The position numbers were made by a program, and so were the translations under genes. DNA of 60,859 nucleotides from Gammaproteobacteria bacterium (GTDB lineage Bacteria; Pseudomonadota; Gammaproteobacteria; Competibacterales; Competibacteraceae), in contig JADLEK010000061.1 in the NCBI GenBank assembly GCA_020846135.1, forward strand, positions 1 to 60,859, in the 5' to 3' direction. Below, piece by piece: positions 7,422-16,786 of this stretch. A model generated the notes under the pieces. The model was not told the origin of the DNA. It saw nothing but the letters and a program-made list of their open reading frames with translations, and made no database searches. Position 1 is the first letter of the stretch, and each line of letters begins with the position of its first letter.

Positions 7422-8021
7422 TCAGGTCAATGCGGCAGCGAGATCGGCTTCAGCTTCAGCAAAGCCCTGTTGCATCGCTTCCGGTCCCATGTTCAAGCCT
7501 TCGGCGTAGATGAACTCGATCTCGGTCATCCCAAGGAAGCCGAACACCATTTTCAGATATGGCGTTTGGGTATCAGTGTCTGCGCCGCGATAGCGCCCGC
7601 CACGCGCCAACGCCATGTAGACTTTTTTGCCCTTGAGCAACCCTTCCGGCCCGTTCGCGGTATAGCGGAAGGTCACGCCAGCCCGGGCGATGGCGTCGAT
7701 CCAGGTCTTGAGCTGCACCGAGACCCCGAAGTTGTACATCGGTACGCCCAGAACCAGAACATCAGCCGCCTGGACCTCGGCGATTAAAGCGTCGTCGAGG
7801 GCAACGCGGGCCACTTGGGCCGGCGTGCGCTGATCCGCTGGAGTGAACAATGCGCCGAGCGCCGCTTCATCAAGCATGGGATGCGGCTGGCTGGCTAGAT
7901 CGCGAACGGTGAGCCGGGCGGATGGATTCGCCGCTTGCAGGCGAGCCACGATGGCGTCGGCGATGCGGGTGGAGTTCGCGCCTTCCCGGTGGGCGCTGGC
8001 ATTGATTTGCAGGATATTCAT
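7422..8021 (-). CDS. azoR: FMN-dependent NADH-azoreductase
   Basis: A 199-residue flavodoxin-fold enzyme, full length for AzoR. It shows the FMN phosphate loop near the start ([17 protein letters not shown]), the central [26 protein letters not shown] motif in two recognisable parts (PMYNFGV, LKTWID), and ALARGG later. The family reduces quinones and azo compounds with NADH. It is first in the azoR-pirin operon, transcribed away from the LysR gene with 73 bp between the starts. Confidence 0.93.
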   Translation of the reverse strand: MNILQINASAHREGANSTRIADAIVARLQAANPSARLTVRDLASQPHPMLDEAALGALFTPADQRTPAQVARVALDDALIAEVQAADVLVLGVPMYNFGVSVQLKTWIDAIARAGVTFRYTANGPEGLLKGKKVYMALARGGRYRGADTDTQTPYLKMVFGFLGMTEIEFIYAEGLNMGPEAMQQGFAEAEADLAAALT

Positions 8022-8094
8022 GATGATTCCTTGAGGTGAGTGATCGGTTGATGGGTACTGTATTGATGATCAGAACTGGATAGAAGCTCTAAAA

Positions 8095-9027
8095 ATGGAT
8101 AACATTGTTTGCAATATGGAACAATTCGAGCCGAATGACCTGTTGATCTTCGCCCACGTCGCCGAAATGGGCAGTTTCAGCCGCGCCGCCGAGCGGATCG
8201 GTTTGCCAAAATCCACGGTATCGCGCCGCATTGCGCTGTTTGAAGAGCAGTTGGGGGAGCGCCTGATGCTGCGCACCACCCGCCGCCTGACCCTGACCGA
8301 GTTCGGCGAGCAATTGCTGGACCATGCCCGTCAGGTGGTGGCCGAGGTCGAGGCAGTGCAGACGCTGGCCGAACATCGCCAGACCCAGCCCAGCGGTCGG
8401 CTGCGGGTGTCGATGCCGAGCGATTTTGCCAACCTGTTACTGACCGACATGCTGGCGGCGTTTATCGCGCTCCATCCAGCGGTGAGGCTGGAACTGGATT
8501 TGTCGCCGCGTCGGGTGGATTTGCTGGGGGAGAATTTCGATATTGCAGTGCGAATGGGTGCGTTGCCCGACGATGCGTTACTGGCGGCGCGCCGGATTGC
8601 GCTGTTTACGATGGGTCTTTACGCCGCTCCGGGTTATCTGGCTGAACGCGGCGATCCGGTTTCACCCGATGACCTGGTTCATTACGAAGCGTTGCGCCTG
8701 CTGGATCGCAATGGCGAAGCGGCAGGCTGGACATTGATCAGCGGTCAACAGCGCTGGACCGGGCAACCACCAGGGCGGGCGACGGCCAATTCCCCGGAAT
8801 TGCTGATTCGGTTGGCGTGCGCCGGCGCCGGGATTGCCGCCGCTCCGGATGCGTTCGCTACGGACAGTGTGCGTCGTGGGGAATTGCGCCGGGTTCTGCC
8901 GGAATGGTCGCTACCGGAGCACCCGGCCTGGGCGGTGTTTCCGGGCCGTCGCCTGATGCCGGCTAAGACCCGGGCGTTCATTGAGATGTTGGCAACGGCG
9001 CTGTCTGGATCAGGCGGGAATCGCTAA
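8095..9027 (+). CDS. LysR-family transcriptional regulator
   Basis: A 310-residue LysR protein. The winged HTH is at about residues 8-66 (NDLLIFAHVAEMGSFSRAAE, LPKSTVSRRIALFEEQLGERL) and a substrate-binding domain follows. It is divergent from azoR-pirin and probably controls that operon and itself from the 73-bp intergenic region. The alternative ATG at 8116 removes seven residues; neither start has a strong ribosome binding site. Inducer unknown, plausibly a quinone or electrophile by context. Confidence 0.92.
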   Translation: MDNIVCNMEQFEPNDLLIFAHVAEMGSFSRAAERIGLPKSTVSRRIALFEEQLGERLMLRTTRRLTLTEFGEQLLDHARQVVAEVEAVQTLAEHRQTQPSGRLRVSMPSDFANLLLTDMLAAFIALHPAVRLELDLSPRRVDLLGENFDIAVRMGALPDDALLAARRIALFTMGLYAAPGYLAERGDPVSPDDLVHYEALRLLDRNGEAAGWTLISGQQRWTGQPPGRATANSPELLIRLACAGAGIAAAPDAFATDSVRRGELRRVLPEWSLPEHPAWAVFPGRRLMPAKTRAFIEMLATALSGSGGNR

Positions 9028-9066
9028 AGCGATTTCCAACCAACAGTTGTGGTCCGGCACCCTCGG

Positions 9067-10758
9067 CTACGGCGAGAAACGCGCCAGAACATGGCGGGCC
9101 ATGCCTTTGGCCAACTCCTCCTCGCCAAAAAAGACCGCTCCGATGCCCTCATCGCGCAGCAATACCGATTCACTCTCACTATGGGTGCGCACGATGATTT
9201 CGATCGCCGGGTTGAGGGTGCGGGCGGTGTCGGCCATTTGCCGAACGTGGAGGGTATCCGGCGTCGAGACGACCAGCATGGCGGCGTTAGCAATGTGCGC
9301 CTGGATCAACACTGCCGGATCGGCAGCATTCCCGGAAACCGCCGGTATCCCTTGCTTGCGCAAGTCTTCAACCATCTCCCGGTTCTGTTCCGCGACGACA
9401 TAGGGAATGCCGCGCGTCGCCAGCGCCTTGGCAATGCGGCGGCCCACCCGGCCATGACCCACCAGAACGACTTGTCCTTCCAGATATTTGCGTTCGGTAC
9501 TCATCGGTAGCTCGGCATAAGGGTCTTGTCGCCGTTCCAGACGGCGGGCCAGTTCCGACCGCTTGAGTACCCAACGTCGGAACGGCTCCACGGCGGCAAA
9601 CAGGAAGGAATTGAGTGCAATCGAGATCAGGACTCCTGACAGCACCAGACTCATGCCTTCGGCGGGCAATACGCCCAGTGACAACCCCAATCCGGCCAGA
9701 ATAATGGAGAATTCCCCGATATGGCCTAAGCTCGCGGCAATCGTGAGTGCGGTATTCAACGGATAGCGAAGCGCGATGACCAGCGATAACGCCGCAAGAG
9801 CGTTGCCGAAAATAATGATGGCGAGTACGCCAAGCACATGAACCGGTTCCCTGGTCAGGATCGTCGGGTCAAACAGCATACCGACTGAAACGAAAAACAG
9901 CACCGAGAAGGCATCGCGCAGCGGCAAAGACTCTTGTGCGGCGCGGTGGCTGAACTCGGACTCGCGCATCACCGTACCGGCGAAGAAGGCCCCCAGCGCA
10001 AACGATACGCTGAACAGCGCCGACGCCTCGTAGGCAATGCCAATCGCGGTCGCGATCACCGCCAGGGTGAACAGTTCGCGGGAACCGGTGCGCGCCACTT
10101 GCCACAACAGCCAGGGCAACACGCGACGCCCCACAACCAACATCAGGGCGATGAACGCCGAAACCTGGAGCAGCGTTTGCCCGATCGTCATCCACAGCGG
10201 TTGGACATCGGCGAGAGAGGCGGTTGCCCCGCCCAGAACCCCGGCGAGCGGCGGCAACAGGACCAAAACCAGCACGGCGGCCAAATCCTGGACCACCAGC
10301 CAGCCAACCGCGATCCGGCCATTCATCGTATCGAGCAGACCACGGGCTTCAAGCGATTTGAGCACCACTACGGTACTGGCGCAGGACAGCGATAACCCGA
10401 AAATCAACGCACTGCCAAAACTCCAGTTCCACCCCCAGGCCATCAATAGACCCAGTGCCGTTGCTACCCCCATTTGCACCACAGCGCCGGGAATCACTAT
10501 GCGCCTGACCGCCAGCAGGTCATCGGGTGAGAAATGGAGTCCGACCCCAAACATCAGCAACATAATGCCGATTTCCGACAATTGGGAGGCAATATGCACG
10601 TCGGCGACAAAACCAGGCGTCGCTGGACCAATGAGAATACCGGCCATCAGGTAGCCGACCAAGGCCGGCACCTTGATTCGTTCCGCGATGAATCCGAGGA
10701 TCAAGGCGACGCCGAAACCGGCGGCAATGGTAGTGATCAGAGAAATGTTGGGTTCCAT
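9067..10758 (-). CDS. ybaL: Kef-type monovalent cation/proton antiporter
   Basis: A 563-residue CPA2-family antiporter of the YbaL type. The first 390 or so residues hold about 12 transmembrane helices, with the family motifs KVPALVGYLMAGILIGP and GWLVVQDLAAVLVL. A cytoplasmic RCK/TrkA-N domain follows (GHGRVGRRIAKAL, Rossmann GxGxxG) and ends the protein. It would exchange K+ for H+ at the inner membrane, with nucleotide gating through the RCK domain. It is transcribed alone and ends 39 bp from the LysR gene, convergent with it. Confidence 0.92.
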   Translation of the reverse strand: MEPNISLITTIAAGFGVALILGFIAERIKVPALVGYLMAGILIGPATPGFVADVHIASQLSEIGIMLLMFGVGLHFSPDDLLAVRRIVIPGAVVQMGVATALGLLMAWGWNWSFGSALIFGLSLSCASTVVVLKSLEARGLLDTMNGRIAVGWLVVQDLAAVLVLVLLPPLAGVLGGATASLADVQPLWMTIGQTLLQVSAFIALMLVVGRRVLPWLLWQVARTGSRELFTLAVIATAIGIAYEASALFSVSFALGAFFAGTVMRESEFSHRAAQESLPLRDAFSVLFFVSVGMLFDPTILTREPVHVLGVLAIIIFGNALAALSLVIALRYPLNTALTIAASLGHIGEFSIILAGLGLSLGVLPAEGMSLVLSGVLISIALNSFLFAAVEPFRRWVLKRSELARRLERRQDPYAELPMSTERKYLEGQVVLVGHGRVGRRIAKALATRGIPYVVAEQNREMVEDLRKQGIPAVSGNAADPAVLIQAHIANAAMLVVSTPDTLHVRQMADTARTLNPAIEIIVRTHSESESVLLRDEGIGAVFFGEEELAKGMARHVLARFSP

Positions 10759-10888
10759 TCAGTTTCTTTGGTTGAACAGTCGGCTACGCATGGCCCACCC
10801 GAACTCATGGTTCGGGTGGGGGAGTCTTTCGCGACTGGGCCAGTCTTTTCCGATCAGCCTCCACGGGCAAATCGGCTCGGACGGGATC

Positions 10889-11629
10889 TCAGTTTTTGGC
10901 CGGGGATAAGCGAAATCCCACCAGTTCCGGGGAACGGGCCAGGTTCTCTGCCAGTTGGTTCAGGTTGCCGGCATGGAGCGTCTGCAAGACCAGGTGGTAC
11001 TCAAATTTCTGACCGTCGCCGCTCAGTTCGTAAGACCAGTCTGCCACGACAAAGCCGTGTTCGCCCACCTGGGTGCAGATTTGCGCTTCCGAGGGAATAT
11101 GCTCCCGCCGATAGGTCAGGGAGAGATGAATCCAGTGCTGGTGCGGCAGCAGCAGTTCCAACCAGCGGAACCCGCTCATGATGCTCACCGCCAGGAAGGC
11201 GGCGAACAGCGCCGCCCCGTAGAAACCGATGCCGATCAGCACCCCAATCACGGCAGTCATCCAGATCGAGGCTGCAGTCGAGAGGCCCCGGACCGTGAAT
11301 CCCTCCTTCATGATGACCCCGGCCCCCAAGAACCCAATCCCGGTCATGATCCCCTGAATGACCCGGGTGGCGTCGGCCATGATCGTGTTCGCGGCCAACC
11401 CTCCGTACCAACGGTCGGGATAGGCGTTCACCACAGTCAAGGCGGTGGAGGCGATACACACCAGGGCATAGGTCCGCATCCCCGCCGCCCGGCCATGATA
11501 GGTGCGCTCGTAGCCAATCGCGATCCCCACGATCAGCGCACCCACCAAGTGCAGGAGAATCATCCCGTTGGCGATCAGTTCCTGGGGCGACCAGTAGGCA
11601 AGCAGACTATCCATCGATCCGGTTCCCAT
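10889..11629 (-). CDS. MgtC/SapB-family membrane protein
   Basis: A 246-residue protein. The N-terminal 150 residues contain four or five transmembrane helices with the MgtC signature (GYERTYHGRAAGMRTYALVC, GIGFLGAGVIMKEG, GLSTAASIWMTAVIGV). A cytoplasmic C-terminal domain with ACT-like character follows (about residues 165-240). Proteins of this family are tied to Mg2+ limitation and to F-ATPase or phosphate regulation. ATG 11629 and ATG 11614 are both possible starts. It is preceded by a strong hairpin at 11683-11721 that could end the upstream transcript or act in the mgtC leader. Confidence 0.9.
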   Translation of the reverse strand: MGTGSMDSLLAYWSPQELIANGMILLHLVGALIVGIAIGYERTYHGRAAGMRTYALVCIASTALTVVNAYPDRWYGGLAANTIMADATRVIQGIMTGIGFLGAGVIMKEGFTVRGLSTAASIWMTAVIGVLIGIGFYGAALFAAFLAVSIMSGFRWLELLLPHQHWIHLSLTYRREHIPSEAQICTQVGEHGFVVADWSYELSGDGQKFEYHLVLQTLHAGNLNQLAENLARSPELVGFRLSPAKN

Positions 11630-11682
11630 GGTGATCGAACATTGTCCAGCGGCACACCTTGGTGTGGATAAAAATATTGGCG

Positions 11683-11721
11683 CAGCTTACCCACTGCCAT
11701 TCAATGGTAGTGGGTAAGCTG
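11683..11721. terminator. Strong hairpin between the thaumatin-like gene and mgtC-like gene
   Basis: Arms of about 19 nt (CAGCTTACCCACTGCCATT and its near-perfect complement) meet with almost no loop. On the minus strand it comes 27 nt after the thaumatin-like stop codon and is followed by an A/T-rich stretch (ATATTTTTAT). An intrinsic terminator is the simplest reading; a structured leader for the mgtC-like gene is the alternative. Confidence 0.55.
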
Positions 11722-11747
11722 GTCGGTCAGTGTTCAACCTATTTGGC

Positions 11748-13607
11748 TCATTGCCGGGGAGCGGGACACCAACTGGAGGCGGCGAACGTGGGATCGGTCG
11801 GATCGTAGGGCGGGGCGTATTTGTAATCGCAATTGGTGACCGTAACATTCGTCCCGGCCGGCGTCAGTTGCGCCGAGGTCAGGTTGCGGCAGACCAATGC
11901 GCCCGGCGTGGCTTTCAAAGCCTGGACCTGCGTCCAGGTGTAGCCATTGGCCGCGGTTGGATCGGCTTTCCAGCGGGCGCTGGAAAAGGGCAAGCTGCCA
12001 GCGGCGGGTTGATGCGCGGTGTCGGTCAACGGGTCGCAGGTGAACAGCACCGCGTTGGTCGGATCGGTCAGGCAGGCCACCTGCGACGGGTAAGTCCCGG
12101 TGGCGCTAATCACGCAATCGCCGGAATCGAACGCCCATTTCTGTGTTGAATCATAAGGGGTTTTGCTGCTGCCACTGGGACACAGCGTGACGGTCATCGT
12201 CGCTCCCCAACTGCATTGTTGCCCGCCCACTGCGTCGTCATACTGGGAGGTGTAGCCGGTATAGCCCATGGCATAGAGCTGCTGGGTCCAGTGGGTATTC
12301 TGGATGGCGTAAGTCCCGTTGAACGCCGGGCCGACCCGTTGTTGCGGACCGGAGCCACCGGGGCAGGCGATGGCCGCGTGAGCCGGGGTATCGTCGAGAC
12401 ACCCTGCCGCTGCGTAATAACTGTAAGGAGTGCAACCCGTCGGGCCACAGGTGGAATCCATGCTGGGGCTGGGGTTGGTCGGGTTTCCGAAGCTGCCGCT
12501 GCCCAGCCACTTATACGGCGCAACGCAGGCCTGGTTGATGCTGCCATTGACCGTCAGCAGACTGATCGCCGCTCCACTGACCGGCCAGGGATACAGTGTT
12601 GTCGCGTCTTCGCTGGGGCAACTCGCCAAATCCAGCATGGACGCATCGATTAGCGAACTGCTGCAACTGGCACCATCCACGGTGGAGTTCGGGACCACTT
12701 CAACGGTCATCGCCATGGTGTAGCCATCGACTGCGCTGACATCGAAGTAGTCGTTGCTACTCAGCGGTCCGCAGTTGGTCGAGTTCGGAGTGGCTTGACA
12801 GTTGGGGTAAGTTGACCCGGAATCGGCAGCGTTGAAGGCGCAATCGACTGTGTTTGGTTTGCAGCCAAAGGTCGGTTCAAACAAGGTGTTCACGCTGGCC
12901 AAATCGCCGGCGACAGCGCCAATGTTGCAGCCCTGATCGGCGAACGGGTCGTTGCCCGGACAGCCCATGAAGAAGCTGAAATTGCCGCTCGGCGCTCCGC
13001 GATCCGGGACGCAAAAGGTTTGGCCTGGCGTCGCCGTTGTGGCAACCGGAATGGAAACCGCGCCTTTTAGTGTGTTATACCAAACCACAGCATTAGTCAC
13101 TGCCGATAGCAGCGGGTCGGCAAGCGTCAGGGCATTGCCGCTGACTGCAGTAACTTCGGTAGGCAGATCAGCGCCGTTGCCGCCACCGGTGACCTTGATG
13201 AATTGGCCGGGGTAAAAATAGGTCGCGGTGTCGCTGGGCAGGGTGGTCAAGGTCAAGGTTGAGCTGTTGAGCGAACCGCTGCCTTGTGCGCCGGTGTTGA
13301 TATAGTTTTCGCCGCTGCCGCCGTTGGCCGGATCGGCATAGGTCCGAAACCATGCGCCGGAATTGGCGAGCGCCGCAGGCTGAGTCGGATTCCCGCCCGG
13401 CGTGAAGACCGCGAACACCTCAGCGCTACAGTTATTGACGATGGTCAGCCGGGGCGTGAAGCCAGACGGGCAAATGCCGCCGATGCCGGGAACGGTTCCG
13501 CCGGCTTGGTTGCCCGCCGATACCGCCGTATCCCCCAATAAATTACCGGCCGGCGCTATCAGTGGCGTACAGGCCACGACTACGGCTAACAGGAATCGGT
13601 TTTTCAT
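11748..13607 (-). CDS. Secreted thaumatin-like protein
   Basis: A 619-residue exported protein with an N-terminal signal peptide (KNRFLLAVVVACTPLIAPAG). After about 50 residues it shows the thaumatin opening (RLTIVNNCSAEVFAVFTPGG). Later come the thaumatin-type core (DVSAVDGYTMAMTVEVVP), a Cys-rich middle (CPSEDATTLYP, KWLGSG, CGPTGC) and a closing CSWGATMTVTLCP. It is about three times the length of a plant thaumatin, with insertions between the conserved segments and many Cys residues likely to be disulfide-bonded in the periplasm or outside. Substrate unknown; thaumatin-like proteins can bind or cleave beta-glucans. It is a rare family in bacteria. A beta-barrel gene precedes it by 40 bp on the same strand. 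Confidence 0.7.
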   Translation of the reverse strand: MKNRFLLAVVVACTPLIAPAGNLLGDTAVSAGNQAGGTVPGIGGICPSGFTPRLTIVNNCSAEVFAVFTPGGNPTQPAALANSGAWFRTYADPANGGSGENYINTGAQGSGSLNSSTLTLTTLPSDTATYFYPGQFIKVTGGGNGADLPTEVTAVSGNALTLADPLLSAVTNAVVWYNTLKGAVSIPVATTATPGQTFCVPDRGAPSGNFSFFMGCPGNDPFADQGCNIGAVAGDLASVNTLFEPTFGCKPNTVDCAFNAADSGSTYPNCQATPNSTNCGPLSSNDYFDVSAVDGYTMAMTVEVVPNSTVDGASCSSSLIDASMLDLASCPSEDATTLYPWPVSGAAISLLTVNGSINQACVAPYKWLGSGSFGNPTNPSPSMDSTCGPTGCTPYSYYAAAGCLDDTPAHAAIACPGGSGPQQRVGPAFNGTYAIQNTHWTQQLYAMGYTGYTSQYDDAVGGQQCSWGATMTVTLCPSGSSKTPYDSTQKWAFDSGDCVISATGTYPSQVACLTDPTNAVLFTCDPLTDTAHQPAAGSLPFSSARWKADPTAANGYTWTQVQALKATPGALVCRNLTSAQLTPAGTNVTVTNCDYKYAPPYDPTDPTFAASSWCPAPRQ

Positions 13608-13647
13608 TTGGCCTCTTTCTCGATTTTAAGCGGGTTGGGACAGGACT

Positions 13648-14277
13648 TCAGAACTGGTACTGCGCACTGACTAACCACAGATCCACGTCAGCATCGGCAT
13701 CGCCGCCCAACCGGTAGCGATCCCAATCTCCCCGGACGCTGACATAATCGGTGAAGGCGTAACTGAGGCCCAGGCCATAGCTGAAATCAGTCCCAGTATC
13801 TTTCTGGCTTGAGGTTCCTGAACCGACGCTCAGATTGGCATTAGCGGTCGCTTTGGCATTCCAGAAGAACCCGCCCAGTTTGGCGAAAGCGGAGAACTGA
13901 TCGTCGAAGGGATAGCTGACCTTCAAGCCCAGGTTAACCCCATCTATCCCCATGCTGGTATCGATCCGTCCGGGAATGCGGCCGCCAATAGCAATATCCG
14001 CATCGGTTTTCCCTAAATCGATATAGCTCAACTCGGCAGCCAGGTAGGAATTCACAGCGTAGCCGGCAAACAGTTTCCAGCCGGTGTCATTTTTACGCAG
14101 CGAAATGCCTTCAACAACAAAGCCCTCATCGACCAACACGCGATTGATATCGCCGGTGAGATTGGAATTAGTCTGTCCAATGCCGGCCCCAAGATAAAAA
14201 CCGGCATCAGCGGCGGGCGCGATACCAGTGATGCCCAGTAGCGCCATGAATGCCACTGAATGAATGGATTTGTGCAT
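13648..14277 (-). CDS. Outer-membrane beta-barrel protein (OmpA/Opa-like)
   Basis: A 209-residue protein with a signal peptide ending at AADA. The mature part has about eight alternating amphipathic strands (FYLGAGIGQTN, WKLFAGYAVNSYLAAELSYIDLG, FSAFAKLGGFFW, FSYGLGLSYAFTDYVSVRGDWDRYR). It ends in a C-terminal Phe (VSAQYQF), the signature for outer-membrane assembly. No periplasmic OmpA peptidoglycan-binding domain is present. It lies just upstream of the thaumatin-like gene on the same strand (40 bp), so the two may be co-expressed. Confidence 0.85.
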   Translation of the reverse strand: MHKSIHSVAFMALLGITGIAPAADAGFYLGAGIGQTNSNLTGDINRVLVDEGFVVEGISLRKNDTGWKLFAGYAVNSYLAAELSYIDLGKTDADIAIGGRIPGRIDTSMGIDGVNLGLKVSYPFDDQFSAFAKLGGFFWNAKATANANLSVGSGTSSQKDTGTDFSYGLGLSYAFTDYVSVRGDWDRYRLGGDADADVDLWLVSAQYQF

Positions 14278-14346
14278 TTTAATCCCCCGCTATGTTTAGT
14301 TTTTTTGGAGTTGGAAGTGATTTAAGAAAGTTGTACCGGTTACCGC

Positions 14347-15675
14347 TCAACTCCCTAAGGTAATATTGCGACAGCGGGTTTCATGCAAAAAGGTTGAGGC
14401 TACGATGGCGATGGTCACGTAGCCCAGCATCAGGAAAAATCCGGCCTGGTAGTCAGCAGCGCTGTACACGCGCACCCCGTTGGCCAACTGACCGCCCCAA
14501 CTCAAATCGAGAATCCAGCCAAACAGCGGTTGGAGAACGCCCGCCCCGAGGAACAGGCCGGTATTCACCAGCGCGATGGCCATTCCTGACAGGGCGGGCG
14601 CGACGACCTCCTTGGCGCAGGCATAGGTCAACACAAAAGACCCGCAACTGAAGCCCAGCAGGACAAACCAGGCCATGCCTGCCACGCCCGGCGTCCAGTT
14701 CCCGTAAAGGATGCCCAGCCAGGCCAGTCCGTACAGCAGGACGCCAATGATCAGCAATGGTTTGCGGCGGCCCAGCCGGTCGGAAAACCAGCCGCTGAAC
14801 AATGCGCCGCCGGCAAATCCGGCCAGGGTCAGGCTGGTGTATACGGAACCCGCAGCGCGTTCCAGACCATGCAGATCGCGGAGAAAAGGAATGGCCCACA
14901 GGCCGATAAACGCCAGCATACTGCCCGGCATCCCCAAATTGAGCCAGAAACCCGGCCAGACCCGGCGAGTCGCCAGCACCCCGAGCAGGTCATGCCACCA
15001 GTGCTGTTGCCGCCCTTCATACCGGGCATGGCCATCGATCTCGCGAATCGAGGGGAAACCTGCGTCTTCGGGCGTATTGCGGACCTTGAGCCACGACAAC
15101 CCGGCCAGAATCAGGGCGACGCCGCCCAGGACGACAAACACGGTGCGCCATGACCAGAGGGTGAGCAACCCGGCCAGCGGTCCGGCCGCCAGAATGGCCC
15201 CGATATTGCCCAGCAATAGGGTCAGGCCACTGATAAAGCCGTAATCCCGCTCGCGGAACCAGAGCGTATTGCTTTTCATCAGCCCGACGAAGACGACCGA
15301 CACCCCCAGTCCTACCAAGGCGCGTCCTATCGACGCCTCCCAGAGCGTATCCGCCATCCCGAACAGGATGGAGCCGACCCCGGACAGGATATTGCCCAGG
15401 GTTACCGAAATGCGCGCGCCCAGGGTATCCGCTAACACCCCCGCTGGAATTTGCATGACGGTGTAGATGTAGTAATACATGGCTGCTAGCGATCCCAATG
15501 TCGCGCCGGTGGCGCCAAAGGCTTGCATCAGGTCGGAGGAAACCACCGCCGGGGCGATCCGGTGGAAAAAGACGAGGATGTAGGCCGCCGCCAGAATGGC
15601 GTAAATCAGCCAGCGCACCCGCGCGAAATGCGCCGGATCGAAGGTCTGCGAGGTTTTGATAGTGGGGACAATCAT
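14347..15675 (-). CDS. MFS transporter
   Basis: A 442-residue 12-helix major facilitator. Family features include GSLAAMYYYIYTVMQIPAGVLADTLGAR (motif A region, D-x-x-G-x-R) and IGRALVGLGVSVVFVGLMK. The second half has FSGWFSDRLGRRKPLLIIG, the repeated motif A. The cytoplasmic loop carries NTPEDAGFP, common in organic-acid and nitrate-like MFS groups. Substrate unknown. ATG 15675 is chosen; a frame extending to 15762 would add 29 residues that do not look like a transporter N-terminus. Confidence 0.88.
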   Translation of the reverse strand: MIVPTIKTSQTFDPAHFARVRWLIYAILAAAYILVFFHRIAPAVVSSDLMQAFGATGATLGSLAAMYYYIYTVMQIPAGVLADTLGARISVTLGNILSGVGSILFGMADTLWEASIGRALVGLGVSVVFVGLMKSNTLWFRERDYGFISGLTLLLGNIGAILAAGPLAGLLTLWSWRTVFVVLGGVALILAGLSWLKVRNTPEDAGFPSIREIDGHARYEGRQQHWWHDLLGVLATRRVWPGFWLNLGMPGSMLAFIGLWAIPFLRDLHGLERAAGSVYTSLTLAGFAGGALFSGWFSDRLGRRKPLLIIGVLLYGLAWLGILYGNWTPGVAGMAWFVLLGFSCGSFVLTYACAKEVVAPALSGMAIALVNTGLFLGAGVLQPLFGWILDLSWGGQLANGVRVYSAADYQAGFFLMLGYVTIAIVASTFLHETRCRNITLGS

Positions 15676-15901
15676 GATCTTTTGAAGGACTGGTGAGGTT
15701 GAAGAATGATGGCGGCCAAGAGACGGTTCCCAAATTCTAAGGTGGTTTATCATAAAGGCCATACCGGGCGTCGATCATCATTTCAGAAACTGGCCATGGA
15801 AACACACTGAAAAATAAAAACCTTCCGTGTGTTTCTGTGACTAATATCCTTAGGTTTGGTTGGAGTGAACACCAAAGCAGGTATCATTTTTAGGAAATCC
15901 C

Positions 15902-16786
15902 CTAACCGGTTTCCCGCAACCCCAACCGGTCCAGAATTCCGTCGCATTCATCGAGACTACTGAAGCCAATCTCGATCCTGCCCCGGCCCCGTCTGGCGTC
16001 ATAGCGCAACCGCACCGGCGCTGCCAATCGTTCCCGCAACCGCTCTTCTAGGCGCGCCACATCCGGATCGCGGCGGGTCGGGGTTGATGCCGGTTTAGGT
16101 TCCGTCAGCGCCGCCCGCCGTCGCTCCAGTTCCCGCACCGTCCAGCCCGCGCTGATCGCCTGTTCCGCCAGCGCGATTTGCGCCTCGCCGGCCAGTCCAA
16201 GCAGTGCCTTGCCGTGACTCGCCTCCAACAACCCTTCCTCAATATGCGTCTGCACGATGGGGTCCAGATTCAACAAGCCCAGCCCCCGACTAATCGCCGA
16301 CTGCGAAATCCCCAGCGTTTCGGCCAGCTGCTCCTGAGTCAGGCCAAACTCGTCGCGCAAGCGGTGCAAGGCCCGCGCTTCTTCGATGGGATTCAGCTCC
16401 CGACGCAGCAGGTTCTCGACCAAGGCAATAGCGGCGGCGGTCCGATCATCGGCTTCGCGCACCATCGCCGGAACTTGCGTCAGACCCGCCTGTTGCGCCG
16501 CCTGCCAGCGCATGTGCCCGGCTAGAATCTCATAACCGCCCTCCGCCAAGGACCGCACTACCAACGGCTCAATGATCCCGAACTGGCGAATGCTCTGCGC
16601 CAGTTCCGTCAGATAGGCTTCATCGATCCGCTGCCGGGGCTGATAGCGTCCGGCCACCAGTTGCTCCACGTTGAGCTGCTGAATAGTGGCGACCTCGCCG
16701 GCCTGATTGAGCAGGCTGCCGTCAAAACTGTGTCCGCCCGCGCCGATCCAGTCGCCGAGACTCTTTAACGCCTTGCCGCGACTCAT
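15902..16786 (-). CDS. parB: ParB-family partition protein
   Basis: A 294-residue ParB/Spo0J family protein. The N-terminal nuclease-like/CTP-binding domain contains QPRQRIDEAYLTELAQSI, YEILAGHMRWQAAQQAG and VENLLRRELNPIEEA. An HTH follows (LTQEQLAETLGISQSAISRGLGLL), and the C-terminal 60 residues probably dimerise (RRGRGRIEIGF). The normally strict GERR(W/Y)RA box reads GHMRWQA, a notable substitution at the CTP-binding site. It overlaps parA by 4 bp, so the pair is translationally coupled. It would bind a centromere site near the origin to segregate the replicon. Confidence 0.93.
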   Translation of the reverse strand: MSRGKALKSLGDWIGAGGHSFDGSLLNQAGEVATIQQLNVEQLVAGRYQPRQRIDEAYLTELAQSIRQFGIIEPLVVRSLAEGGYEILAGHMRWQAAQQAGLTQVPAMVREADDRTAAAIALVENLLRRELNPIEEARALHRLRDEFGLTQEQLAETLGISQSAISRGLGLLNLDPIVQTHIEEGLLEASHGKALLGLAGEAQIALAEQAISAGWTVRELERRRAALTEPKPASTPTRRDPDVARLEERLRERLAAPVRLRYDARRGRGRIEIGFSSLDECDGILDRLGLRETG

